Source of the DNA: SM1-50 sp964467345 | GTDB taxonomy: Archaea > Thermoplasmatota > E2 > DHVEG-1 | DNA length: 64,000 nucleotides | NCBI GenBank assembly: GCA_964467345.1 | Contig: CAYXPY010000001.1 | Span: 147,425 to 211,424 of the forward strand | Direction: 5' to 3' | Position numbers and translations under genes: made by a program | In this document: in pieces, positions 9,588-17,901 of the stretch | How the letters are laid out: each line of letters opens with the position of its first letter | Position numbering within the stretch: the first letter of the stretch is position 1 | The notes under the pieces: generated by a model | What the model was told of the DNA's origin: nothing | What the model saw: the letters and a program-made list of their open reading frames with translations, nothing else | Databases searched by the model: none

Positions 9588-9730
9588 GTATTTTCTCGTG
9601 GCTAAAAAGAAAGAGAGTTGATATAGTTTTGTTAGTGTAATTACCAAAGATGGGAACCTTTAAGACAAACAAAATCATTAGGTTTTTTTGTAAAGAAATT
9701 GAAAAAAACAATCCTTTGTGAGGTGTTCAT

Positions 9731-9991
9731 ATTTCAAAACCGATTTTATTTTCCTTAGAACAGTGCGTGAAATGCCAGGAGACAAAAGACTTGCTTGCGG
9801 GGAGAACCGATGTCGAAATCATTACCTTCCCCCATGACCTCAACCAGTGGAGCGAACAGGATTTAACCTTGGCTAAGACCCATGACGTTTTTGAGGATCT
9901 GCAGAAAACCGCTCCGATTCTCTGGCTTGATGGAGAAAAAAAAATCGGGTATCTCAGAATACGAAAATGGCTCCAGGATACCCTGAAATAA
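9731..9991 (+). CDS. Glutaredoxin-like CxxC protein with likely ATT start
   Basis: 86 aa. A beta strand (PILFSL) is followed by the redox motif Cys12-Val-Lys-Cys15, as in glutaredoxins, then an alpha-beta pattern ending near residue 86. The frame has an upstream stop at 9719-9721 and no ATG or GTG before the first cysteine; the first usual start is GTG at 9767, which would remove Cys12. A clear GAGGTG ribosome site at 9720-9725 stands 5 nt before ATT at 9731, so I propose ATT initiation. It is the first of a run of thiol-redox genes up to 13149, so a role in electron or disulfide transfer is likely. Confidence 0.65.
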   Translation: MSKPILFSLEQCVKCQETKDLLAGRTDVEIITFPHDLNQWSEQDLTLAKTHDVFEDLQKTAPILWLDGEKKIGYLRIRKWLQDTLK

Positions 9992-10053
9992 TATCATATT
10001 TCTCCCGCTTTTCATCCAATAATTATAAAAGGGATACCGTTATTCGAGGACAA

Positions 10054-10464
10054 ATGGACGATCTTGAGGCAATCAAGAAGAAAAAACTCGAGTTACTAAA
10101 GAAACAATATATGAACAGAGGGAAAACTATGGAAAAAAATTGGCCAGACACCCCAATACATGTTCTAGATGCTGATATGGAAGAAACAGTAAAGAAATTT
10201 CCAACCATTGTAATCGATTGCTGGGCACCATGGTGTGGCCCCTGTCGGATGATAGGACCAGTTATCGAAGAGCTTGCAAAAGAGATGAAAGGAAAAATCG
10301 TCTTTGCAAAACTCAATGTTGACGAAAACCCACAAACCTCGATGAAGTACAGGATTATGAGCATCCCAACCCTGTTGGTTTTTAAGAACGGCGCTCTTGT
10401 CGACCAACTTGTTGGTGCGATGCCAAAAGAAATGCTCCTTCAGAAATTGAAGCAGTATCACTAA
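10054..10464 (+). CDS. Thioredoxin
   Basis: Cytoplasmic dithiol reductase of 136 aa with the classical WCGPC at 60-64, the cis-proline region SIPTLLVFKNG and a short lysine-rich N-terminal helix (residues 4-20). The start was set to ATG 10054, because a TATA box (ATTATAAAAG, 10022-10031) lies about 28 nt upstream; the longer open frame runs through that promoter and overlaps the preceding gene. The lipoprotein thioredoxin gene follows after 15 nt, so the two are probably co-transcribed. Likely keeps cytoplasmic thiols reduced or feeds reducing power to the membrane partners downstream. Confidence 0.92.
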   Translation: MDDLEAIKKKKLELLKKQYMNRGKTMEKNWPDTPIHVLDADMEETVKKFPTIVIDCWAPWCGPCRMIGPVIEELAKEMKGKIVFAKLNVDENPQTSMKYRIMSIPTLLVFKNGALVDQLVGAMPKEMLLQKLKQYH

Positions 10465-10479
10465 ACCTTCTTGATAAAG

Positions 10480-11025
10480 ATGAATAAAAAAACCCATTTT
10501 TTTATCATTTTTCTTCTGTTTGCAGTATTGTTTTTTTCGGGTTGTACAGAAAAGAAGCCGCCCGTAGCAGGAGAAGAGTTCACATTTACGACTCTGCAGG
10601 GAGAAATAAGACATCTCAGCGATTACCGAGGAAAAATCGTCATCCTAGATATGTGGGCGACCTGGTGCCAACCGTGTCAATATCAAATGTTGGAATTACG
10701 GAAAATATATGCGAATTATAGTCGAAACGATGTCGAGATTCTCTCCATTGACATTGATGAACGAGAAACAGTGCAACAAATACAAAGTTTCTTAGATGAG
10801 TATCGAGAATACGGCTATGAGCTGACGTGGGTCTTTGGCAGGGATGATGGGTCGATCTGGGAAGCGTACAAAGTCGGGAATGGAGGTATTCCTGCATTAT
10901 GTATCTTTGATAGAAATGGAACCCTTTCATTTTCCCATGAGGGATTAGCAGTCTATGATCAGATCCCCCAAGGATTTCCCTCAGATCTTGTCAAACTCGC
11001 CCCGATTCTTGATAACCTTCTCTGA
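10480..11025 (+). CDS. TlpA/ResA-like thioredoxin lipoprotein
   Basis: 181 aa exported redoxin. A hydrophobic leader ends in a lipobox-like FFSGC, so Cys22 may be lipid-anchored. The redoxin domain has WCQPC at 62-66 and the GIPALCIFDRNG cis-proline strand near 147. The enzyme would reduce or oxidise thiols on the outer face of the membrane, as TlpA and ResA do in bacteria during cytochrome maturation. ATG 10480 was chosen over a TTG nine bases earlier. It belongs to the redox gene run and probably receives electrons through the NapH-like protein at 11687. Confidence 0.85.
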   Translation: MNKKTHFFIIFLLFAVLFFSGCTEKKPPVAGEEFTFTTLQGEIRHLSDYRGKIVILDMWATWCQPCQYQMLELRKIYANYSRNDVEILSIDIDERETVQQIQSFLDEYREYGYELTWVFGRDDGSIWEAYKVGNGGIPALCIFDRNGTLSFSHEGLAVYDQIPQGFPSDLVKLAPILDNLL

Positions 11026-11180
11026 ATGGAAAAATACCTGTTCACTCTTACAGACGTGTGATCTTTGTCCCGAAAAAAGGGAAATATTTATTACTCCCAC
11101 GTGGGTTATGAACCGCATATTCATAGGGCAGAGATAAACATAAAAGTCCTAGTTAAAAACTTGAGGGAGCATAGAAAAAT

Positions 11181-11687
11181 ATGAAGAACGAGAAAATATT
11201 CATCCTATTTGTTGTCGCAATAGGACTATTTGGAGCAACTATCTGTTCAGCAGCTGAAACAGCACCAACATTTGGAGAGATCACGGTATCCCCGTCCTCA
11301 CCTGCCGCGTTATCAACCGTTACACTCTCTGTAACAATAAGTGGTGCAGCACCATCTGAAGTGCGAGTGACCGTCGAAGAATGCAATGGACAAACTGGTA
11401 TCTGTTACCCAGATATTCAGAACGTTTCTATGTCGCTTGATGATGGGGCTTATAAAGCTGCTGTGACATTGAAGCATGCGGATGCTACGTATATCACCTG
11501 CAAGGTCCTAGCAAACGCAGATGGAACATGGAAGGCCTCAGAGGAAAAGAAGATCGATCTTTCAGAAAATACAAATGGGGACCCGAATGGCGATGGTGAG
11601 AATGGTGGTACTCCAGGATTCGAAGTATTAGGAGTACTCGTAGCATTAGGGGTTCTGTTGATTATAATCAGACGAAAGAGAGCGTAA
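11181..11687 (+). CDS. Secreted protein with PGF-CTERM-like surface anchor
   Basis: 168 aa. Signal peptide (1-25), a beta-sandwich-like domain with three cysteines (68, 75, 107), then an Asn/Asp/Gly-rich linker and the tail TPGFEVLG, a membrane helix and RRKRA. This tail is the PGF-CTERM pattern recognised by archaeosortases, which remove the helix and attach the protein to lipid. The stop overlaps the next start by one base (taATG), so it is co-translated with the NapH-like ferredoxin. The domain itself is not recognised. Its cysteines and neighbours suggest an extracellular partner in thiol or electron transfer. Confidence 0.75.
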   Translation: MKNEKIFILFVVAIGLFGATICSAAETAPTFGEITVSPSSPAALSTVTLSVTISGAAPSEVRVTVEECNGQTGICYPDIQNVSMSLDDGAYKAAVTLKHADATYITCKVLANADGTWKASEEKKIDLSENTNGDPNGDGENGGTPGFEVLGVLVALGVLLIIIRRKRA

Positions 11688-12505
11688 TGAAGTTACAACT
11701 CAAACGATTGGTTTCCCAGATCATTCTATTCTTTTCTGCGAATCTGGGGTATCCAGGGTATCCGGGGTTAAAAACCGGGTTCTGTTATCCTTTTTTTTAC
11801 TGTCAGGCATGCCCTGCATCAACCTCGGCATGCCCGTTACGCTCATTGGAACAAAGTGTTGATAAGGGAAGCTTTACGTGGAGGTTATTCCTCTACCCGC
11901 TATTGATTATTGGTTTTCTTGGTATATTAACAGGGCGGGCGGTGTGTGGTTGGGCTTGCCCGATTGGGTTACTTCAGCGGGCGACTGGACGTGTTGCTCG
12001 GAAGGTGAAAAAACTCCCTCTCGCTCGAAAGCTTGGCACCCATAAAGTCGAGAAGTACTTGCGGTACACAAAATATGTTCTTCTCATAAGCCTTGTCTTT
12101 GTCACCTCCTATCTTATTGGTTTTATCTTTACTGATATTTGTCCGGTTGGCTTTCTGACGGGAACAATCCCGGTTCTAATCCTAAATCCCGGGAAATTTG
12201 TTCCAAACTTTTTTTTCTCGTTCGCCTTGGTCATCTTTATCTTATTTATTGCCCTGATTTTTCTTGTGGAACGAGGGTGGTGTCGCTATTTCTGTCCCGT
12301 AGGTGCGCTTCTTGCGCCGTTTAACAAGATTAGTTTTTTACACATCTCTGTTAATCTCAAGGATTGTGTTCACTGCAACGTCTGTTCCTATGAATGTCCC
12401 ATGGGAATTGATGTGCCAAATATGCATAGAGACCCGGAGTGCATCTTATGCGGGAAATGTGTCAGTGCCTGTCCGAACGAGCTGATTTCGTTTGAGAGGA
12501 GATAG
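11687..12505 (+). CDS. NapH/MauN-like polytopic 4Fe-4S ferredoxin
   Basis: 272 aa membrane protein with about four to five hydrophobic segments. Cysteine motifs CGWACPIGLLQ (near 84) and CRYFCPVGALL (near 200) flank the membrane part in the way of NapH-type proteins. The C-terminal tail has two ferredoxin motifs, CVHCNVCSYECP and CILCGKCVSACP. An extra CQACP occurs near residue 42. The family passes electrons between cytoplasmic donors and extracytoplasmic acceptors. Here the flanking exported thioredoxin-like proteins make a role in outward transfer of reducing power likely, but this is inference. The start overlaps the stop of 11181. Confidence 0.85.
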   Translation: MKLQLKRLVSQIILFFSANLGYPGYPGLKTGFCYPFFYCQACPASTSACPLRSLEQSVDKGSFTWRLFLYPLLIIGFLGILTGRAVCGWACPIGLLQRATGRVARKVKKLPLARKLGTHKVEKYLRYTKYVLLISLVFVTSYLIGFIFTDICPVGFLTGTIPVLILNPGKFVPNFFFSFALVIFILFIALIFLVERGWCRYFCPVGALLAPFNKISFLHISVNLKDCVHCNVCSYECPMGIDVPNMHRDPECILCGKCVSACPNELISFERR

Positions 12506-12507
12506 CG

Positions 12508-13149
12508 ATGAAGAAATTCTTTGCCTTGCAGGTCTGTGCTCTTGTCCTGGTTTCAGGGAGTCTTGGAGCGATGTTTGCAGTCACCCCGGTTTATGATGAG
12601 GTACGATCTGGGATTGTTCTTGTGCTGTGTTTAAGTTGCTTGAAACTTGAACCAAAAACCATCGCAGACTTTATCTTTGAGACGGCGAACACTGCGCCTC
12701 ATCCTGAGTTTGTGTTGGAGAATTTGTCGCAAGGACCGGTGTTTTTACATTATAGCGGTGATGCGTGTGCAGGCTGCGACGTGATGTACCCTGTGATACA
12801 AGAGCTGTTTTCGATTCAGTTTGGAAAACAAGATATGTTTCATAGTCTTGTGTCTTTTGAGAACTCCACCGTCGCATACATCTATGTCAATATCCATCAT
12901 ACGACTGATGTGTTGAGAAATGCTCAACCTATTTATGATAAGGATTATATCTTTGGAATCCCGATGTTTACCATTGTGACCCTTGGTTATGACAATGGGA
13001 AGGTTAAACCGAAATATACGACCTTGTATGGGACCTTGACAACCTATGGTGCTATCACTGATGAACAGCGGCTTGTGTTTCTGCAACAGCTGGTGAGAGA
13101 AAGCATTGAGATGTACGAACAAAACGAAGCAGGCTATCCGCATCATTAG
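12508..13149 (+). CDS. Exported thioredoxin-like protein with two CxxC motifs
   Basis: 213 aa. The N-terminus is a hydrophobic signal or anchor (1-25). A first motif Cys41-Leu-Ser-Cys44 stands in a hydrophobic context, and a thioredoxin-type strand leads to a second, Cys87-Ala-Gly-Cys90. The cis-proline strand GIPMFTIV lies near 150-157. It starts 2 nt after the NapH-like gene, so it is in the same operon. The close pairing suggests the ferredoxin protein reduces it outside the cytoplasm, in place of a CcdA/DsbD protein, none of which is seen nearby. Family beyond the thioredoxin fold is not recognised. Confidence 0.75.
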   Translation: MKKFFALQVCALVLVSGSLGAMFAVTPVYDEVRSGIVLVLCLSCLKLEPKTIADFIFETANTAPHPEFVLENLSQGPVFLHYSGDACAGCDVMYPVIQELFSIQFGKQDMFHSLVSFENSTVAYIYVNIHHTTDVLRNAQPIYDKDYIFGIPMFTIVTLGYDNGKVKPKYTTLYGTLTTYGAITDEQRLVFLQQLVRESIEMYEQNEAGYPHH

Positions 13150-13201
13150 TAATGTAATAAAAAAAAAGAGAAAAAAAGAACGAAGGAAAAAAAAAATTTC
13201 C
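13150..13201. terminator. A/T-rich intergenic end between convergent genes
   Basis: A-runs at 13158-13166 and 13184-13193 read as oligo-T on the minus strand, right after the stop of the small gene at 13202. No second gene fits here. Confidence 0.35.
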
Positions 13202-13366
13202 TTATATCTCGCCACTGAGGATTTTTTGTCTGAGGATGTCAAACTGGGCCCGTGTTAACGTGCAGACGTTCTCTTTTTCGCCAATAATCACCTTATCGCT
13301 CCGTATATCCACGACAGGACATTTCGGAGGGACACATACTCCATCATTGCATAATACAACTTTCAT
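13202..13366 (-). CDS. Small Cys-containing protein, 54 aa
   Basis: Short reading frame from ATG 13366 to TAA at 13202. The product has three cysteines at residues 6, 11 and 16 (MKVVLCNDGVCVPPKCP) and a compact beta-rich middle (IRSDKVIIGE), ending in QFDILRQKILSGEI. Codon use and a well-placed AGAGGG ribosome site 6 nt before the ATG support translation. A TATA-like ATATTTAAATATT lies about 50 nt upstream. The pattern resembles small archaeal proteins I have seen with a C-terminal helix of the form TxxxxxxLxxKIxxGEI, but I cannot name a function. Metal binding is possible. Confidence 0.65.
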   Translation of the reverse strand: MKVVLCNDGVCVPPKCPVVDIRSDKVIIGEKENVCTLTRAQFDILRQKILSGEI

Positions 13367-13454
13367 ATTATCCCTCTTATTATCAATTGTTAACCCTCTA
13401 TTAGGCTTTTAATATTTAAATATCTTTCGAAACAACCCACGAACCCAGGATTTT

Positions 13455-14840
13455 TTAGAGATACCTCTGGATAGTATATTTCGTTTTATCAACCAGCGAG
13501 ACGATCCGAGGTCCCAGGGAGGTGTCAACAGAGGAAACCTCTGTCACTGATACGGTTACATCAGGGCCTGTTTTTTCCTCAAATCCTTTCTGTATGAACT
13601 GAAAGATCTCCTCAACGGACGGCCCACTATTACGGAGATTCTTATCTATGACGACCTGGATTTCAAGTGTCGTAAGGTCATGTTGAATTATTTTCGTGTT
13701 TATGACCTTGTTTGTCTTCATCTCATAGAGGAGTTTGCTGTAGATCTCAGAAAAAGAGGAGGGGAGCAGCACAGTTCCGTTTGGAAGATACAATGCAAGA
13801 TCATTTCGCCCATAGACCTTCTTGATCAAAGCACCGGCCTTACCACAGGAGCAGGTTCCGTCCAAAGGTGCGACGATATCGTTGATCGCGTTGTATCTGA
13901 TAATCGGTGTTCCTTCCCCATGGAACTTCGTAATGACCATTCCACCAGCTTCACCGGAATGTACTGGTTCTCCATCTCGCATGAATTCTGCATAAATCAG
14001 ATCAGACATGAGATGGTAACTACCTTTTTTACATTGAAAACCGATAAGCCCGGATTCTGTCGCCCCATACACTTCAAAGATCTTTGATCGGAAGGATGTC
14101 TCGATAAACGATTTGAGGAAAGGGTCAAGCACAGAGCCGGTTGCTGCGATATACTGCGGTGAGATCTTCTCCCCGAAACCGTTCTCCTTCAACAATGATA
14201 GATGACCAAGCATTCCGACGTACCCGCCGATGAAATCCGGTTGAAAATCATTGATCGCAGTGATGATTTTCTGAGGGTCGTCATTCGTGTTTAGCCATTG
14301 AATGTTTTTAAACACCTTGGTGAGATTGAAACGAGGCGAAAGCCCCCGGGTCACGTAGCCGCTTTCAGCGGTATGGGGAGCAAAATCCCCTATGATTGTA
14401 ATCCGGTCTTTCCAGATACTGAGGCCATATTCATGAAGAGTACGCATATACGCAAAAAGACCCATGACGATATCAAGCATATCAATATAGAGCGGGAGAA
14501 CCTTGCCTGTGGTCCCTGACGTTGAAACCTCAATGAGAGATTCCTTCTGTATTTTCGATGACACGATCCCATCAGGGTAATGACGTTTCAAATCATCCTT
14601 TGTGACAAACGGGAGTTTGTGAAGATCAGCAATCCCGGTAATTGTTATGGGGTCAATGCCTGCTGCATGGAATTTTTCTTGATATAAAGGAACGGTTGAA
14701 GCAAAACGCACACGTCGCCGTACCTGTTTATCCTGATAGCACGCTAGAGCCTCGGGGCTAATCCTATCCAATCTATCAACGTCAATCAAATACCTTTTCA
14801 GAATTTTACTAAGGAACACCGGGTTATAGAACGGATTCAT
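13455..14840 (-). CDS. PaaK-like adenylate-forming ligase (CapK family)
   Basis: 461 aa member of the ANL superfamily close to phenylacetate-CoA ligase and the CoF/CapK group. The ATP-binding STSGTTGK lies near residue 105, VYGATESG near 257 and a Cys-containing GTCSCGKAGALI near 325, which in PaaK relatives sits close to zinc- or substrate-binding loops. It should activate a carboxylate as acyl-AMP and load it onto CoA or another acceptor. Substrate unknown. ATG 14840 is preferred over an upstream TTG. The gene is divergent from a B12 radical SAM gene 74 nt away, with a shared A/T-rich box at about 14876-14884. Confidence 0.85.
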   Translation of the reverse strand: MNPFYNPVFLSKILKRYLIDVDRLDRISPEALACYQDKQVRRRVRFASTVPLYQEKFHAAGIDPITITGIADLHKLPFVTKDDLKRHYPDGIVSSKIQKESLIEVSTSGTTGKVLPLYIDMLDIVMGLFAYMRTLHEYGLSIWKDRITIIGDFAPHTAESGYVTRGLSPRFNLTKVFKNIQWLNTNDDPQKIITAINDFQPDFIGGYVGMLGHLSLLKENGFGEKISPQYIAATGSVLDPFLKSFIETSFRSKIFEVYGATESGLIGFQCKKGSYHLMSDLIYAEFMRDGEPVHSGEAGGMVITKFHGEGTPIIRYNAINDIVAPLDGTCSCGKAGALIKKVYGRNDLALYLPNGTVLLPSSFSEIYSKLLYEMKTNKVINTKIIQHDLTTLEIQVVIDKNLRNSGPSVEEIFQFIQKGFEEKTGPDVTVSVTEVSSVDTSLGPRIVSLVDKTKYTIQRYL

Positions 14841-14914
14841 AACGCATCCAAGATCCAAGGGAAAATAGGTACAATTCCTTAAATAGCTGTCTCTTTATTC
14901 TTTACAGAGAAGCA

Positions 14915-16228
14915 ATGAATATACTCATCGTCGAGACAGTCTGGATGGGAGAGGCACGATACAAATTCCTTGACAAAACACTCCTTACCACGTTCTCTAT
15001 CCTTCCCACCCTACAGGCACGTGAGCTTGCTGCAATCACACCAACAAAACATACCGTGTCCGTGGTAAACGAACGATATTCACACATCGATTATTCGACT
15101 GCATATGATGTTGTTCTCATCAACTTTGTGACATCGACAGCACCCCGAGCGTATGCTATCGCTGATACATTTCGAAAAAAAAAAATCCCTGTCGTACTAT
15201 GTGGTTTTCATGCATCTGGACTTCCTGAGGAAGCATCGCACCATGCTGACAGCGTCCTGATTGGAAGAAACGAACAAGCCTGGGTAACGATTCTAGATGA
15301 CATAGAGCAAAAAAAATTACAACCATTCTATCATGCACCACCGTACAAAGCTTCCCAGGTGCTTCCTGCGACAATGATCAATCTCCCCGGATTTGTCATG
15401 ACCGGTGCCGTCGAGGCGACACGCGGCTGTCCATACCACTGTGAATTCTGCCCAGAAACAAACATCCAAGGTGGAAATACCTATTATAAAAGACCGATCT
15501 CCGAGGTCATCGCAGAGATAAAAACAATCCCACAAAAAACACTGATGTTCTATGATACCTCACTAACCATTGATCCCGTCTACACAAAAGAACTATTCAG
15601 GAATATGAAAGGGTTAGGGAAGAAATTTTTCTGCAACGGCAACGTTGACATCCTGGCTAATGATGTAGAGCTTGTTCGACTCTCCCGAGAAGCGGGTTGT
15701 GTCGCCTGGCTTGTAGGATTTGAATCAATTTGTCAAAACACGCTCGAATCGGTTGGAAAAATAACAAATACAGTGGATGAATATAACGTAGCGATTCGAA
15801 ACATCCATCAGAACCACATGGTGGTCATCGGGGATTTCATATTCGGATTTGACACCGACACGCCTGCGGTTTTTACAGAGACAGTAGAATTTGTAAAGAA
15901 ACTTGACATCGATGTCGCGGATTTCTCGATTCTCACCCCCTTCCCAGGGACTCAACTGTTCAAGAGACTTGATGAGGAAAACAGGATACTGACTAAGGAT
16001 TGGAAGTATTATAACATGGGACACGTCGTCTTCAAACCAAAACAGATGACACCCGAGGAGTTACGCCACGGGGTCCAACAGATGTATCGGGAGTTTTATG
16101 CCCCTCTGTACACCGTAAAAAGAATAGGCAAGAACCTCTTCAGAGGCATATATCCCTTTGTCGTTGTGTTAGCAAGAAACAGTATTGCATCAGTGAACAG
16201 CAGACGGTTCTTCACCAAAAAGAACTAG
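14915..16228 (+). CDS. B12-binding-type radical SAM enzyme
   Basis: 437 aa. The N-terminal ~130 residues form a cobalamin-binding-like Rossmann domain, without an obvious DxHxxG motif. The radical SAM core follows with RGCPYHCEFC near 169-178. Similar proteins methylate or rearrange lipids, tetrapyrroles or natural products. The substrate is not evident. The divergent PaaK-like ligase suggests action on an activated acid, as lipid or cofactor tailoring, but only by position. Its stop codon overlaps the stop of the convergent gene at 16225. Confidence 0.85.
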   Translation: MNILIVETVWMGEARYKFLDKTLLTTFSILPTLQARELAAITPTKHTVSVVNERYSHIDYSTAYDVVLINFVTSTAPRAYAIADTFRKKKIPVVLCGFHASGLPEEASHHADSVLIGRNEQAWVTILDDIEQKKLQPFYHAPPYKASQVLPATMINLPGFVMTGAVEATRGCPYHCEFCPETNIQGGNTYYKRPISEVIAEIKTIPQKTLMFYDTSLTIDPVYTKELFRNMKGLGKKFFCNGNVDILANDVELVRLSREAGCVAWLVGFESICQNTLESVGKITNTVDEYNVAIRNIHQNHMVVIGDFIFGFDTDTPAVFTETVEFVKKLDIDVADFSILTPFPGTQLFKRLDEENRILTKDWKYYNMGHVVFKPKQMTPEELRHGVQQMYREFYAPLYTVKRIGKNLFRGIYPFVVVLARNSIASVNSRRFFTKKN

Positions 16229-17718
16229 AAAGCCCACCACGCCTTGACCACAGTACTTGCAGTCGCGGTCTTATTCGTGTCATCATAGGCTTTCACCATG
16301 ATCGTATAGTCTTTAGGGATCAAGGGCTTTTTTATTAACTTGAAAGGTAGTGTCAAATTATAGGGTGGTTCTGTCAGTGTTGCAATGAGGTTGTCATTGA
16401 CATAGAACTCAACCTTTGTGATAGCCGAATCATCCTTCGCGTAGGTATCAATCGATGCTTTGCCAAGCACCCAGGTGTTCCTCAACAATGTGTTTTTATA
16501 TAATATCTTTAAAAACAGATTTCCCCGCAAATAGATTTTTCCTTGCTGCGGTGAGAGAATTCCTACCTCCGGGGGAAGGTTGCGTTCACCCTGCACGACA
16601 TAGGTTGCATCTGTCGCATCCGCATAATACGCAGTAAACGGATATTCATTATCCGGGGGATCTGAAAAAGCGCCTACTCCAGTGGAGCTAAACACTACGG
16701 CAATCAGTTTTAAATTCTCATAATCTAGGTTTCCAACCGAGAATTCTCCTGAAAAAGTCTGGGAGTTTTCTGCTGAAACACTGATATCTTGATTTATGAC
16801 AAAATCAACAAAAGCGTTTTTGTATTTCAGGCCATTATAATCATTAAATTGAGAAGAGATTATTTCGATGAGATATACTCTGAGCCGCCCTGTGTATGCT
16901 GATGATTCTCCATTGACTACCTCGACGACAGCTACTATCGAATTTGTCGTATTCTTGTATTCAGCTGCGACAGTGACTTGTATTTTTGGGGTCATACGGT
17001 TTTCTGCTGATCGGATGGCAGCGGAATAATTTGATTCAGGGTTCAGACCACCGAGAATCACCCGGTATCCCCCGTCGATATACACGGTTGGATCAGCGTA
17101 ACGGTTGTAGACTGATGTAAGATAATTAGCTGCTTTGCTGTTCTCCAGGATCATGCTGACGTAATAAAACCGATAGTCTTCGGAGGATTCCAATTTCTCT
17201 AAAATAGCGCCGACGTTAGGGCAATACCGGCAATTCACAGAGGTGGTTTCCTCAACGAACACCGTATGGGTGAAATCATCATCACCATTGGTGCCATCAT
17301 CAGGTTCTACGATGATAATATAATACGTAGAACCATCGGTTGATGGGTCACCAACCGGTCCATTATCGGCTGCATCATCGACCGTGACATAGTAATAATA
17401 ACTACTCGTTGAACCCGCCGGGGTAAGGATGTCTGCACTTCCGCTCAGAATGGACATCGAATTCCAACTTGCTGAGTCTGCAGTTTTATAATACAAGGTT
17501 GCCTTTGTGACGTTGACGTTATCGCTGAAAACAACCGTGATAGTGGCGGTTTGACCTGCAGTCACGGTCATGTTTCCTGAGATATTAGTGATTTGTGGGG
17601 GTTCTGTATCGTTTCCTGTGTTGTTTTCATCTTCTGTATACACAAGAACATACGCTGAGGCACCAAGGAGTATACCTAGGATTATGATGATAATTAGTAG
17701 TTTTCCAATAAGCCTCAT
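16225..17718 (-). CDS. Exported modular protein with thioredoxin-like (Omp28-type) domain
   Basis: 497 aa. A membrane segment at 4-25 is followed by an Ig/FN3-like domain (about 38-140), an acidic linker and a thioredoxin-like domain with Cys163-Arg-Tyr-Cys166-Pro, then a beta-rich region. The last 118 residues form an Ig-like domain related to those of the proteins at 2314 and 22280. The CxxCP and the following YADPTVYIDGGYR recall Omp28-like thioredoxin domains of surface proteins. ATG 17718 is chosen because a TATA box (TTTAATATATAAAG) lies about 28 nt upstream. It may be a surface thiol-disulfide protein. Function not established. Confidence 0.75.
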   Translation of the reverse strand: MRLIGKLLIIIIILGILLGASAYVLVYTEDENNTGNDTEPPQITNISGNMTVTAGQTATITVVFSDNVNVTKATLYYKTADSASWNSMSILSGSADILTPAGSTSSYYYYVTVDDAADNGPVGDPSTDGSTYYIIIVEPDDGTNGDDDFTHTVFVEETTSVNCRYCPNVGAILEKLESSEDYRFYYVSMILENSKAANYLTSVYNRYADPTVYIDGGYRVILGGLNPESNYSAAIRSAENRMTPKIQVTVAAEYKNTTNSIVAVVEVVNGESSAYTGRLRVYLIEIISSQFNDYNGLKYKNAFVDFVINQDISVSAENSQTFSGEFSVGNLDYENLKLIAVVFSSTGVGAFSDPPDNEYPFTAYYADATDATYVVQGERNLPPEVGILSPQQGKIYLRGNLFLKILYKNTLLRNTWVLGKASIDTYAKDDSAITKVEFYVNDNLIATLTEPPYNLTLPFKLIKKPLIPKDYTIMVKAYDDTNKTATASTVVKAWWAF

Positions 17719-17739
17719 TTCATTAATTAATATACACAT

Positions 17740-17753
17740 GCTTTATATATTAA
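17740..17753 (-). promoter_or_regulatory. TATA box for the exported thioredoxin-like gene
   Basis: Minus-strand TTTAATATATAAAG, centred close to 28 nt upstream of ATG 17718; supports a leaderless transcript and argues against the further upstream ATG at 17739. Confidence 0.5.
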
Positions 17754-17901
17754 ATTTACTGAGAAGGATATAAGAGGAGATTTATTAACAAAATAGGGAG
17801 TGAATCCTCTGTTTCCAACACGGATTTCAATGATATTTCTTAAATGACGTATTCAAAGACTATCTGAAGGGAAGAATTGAAAAACGAAGAAAGAAGAATC
17901 C

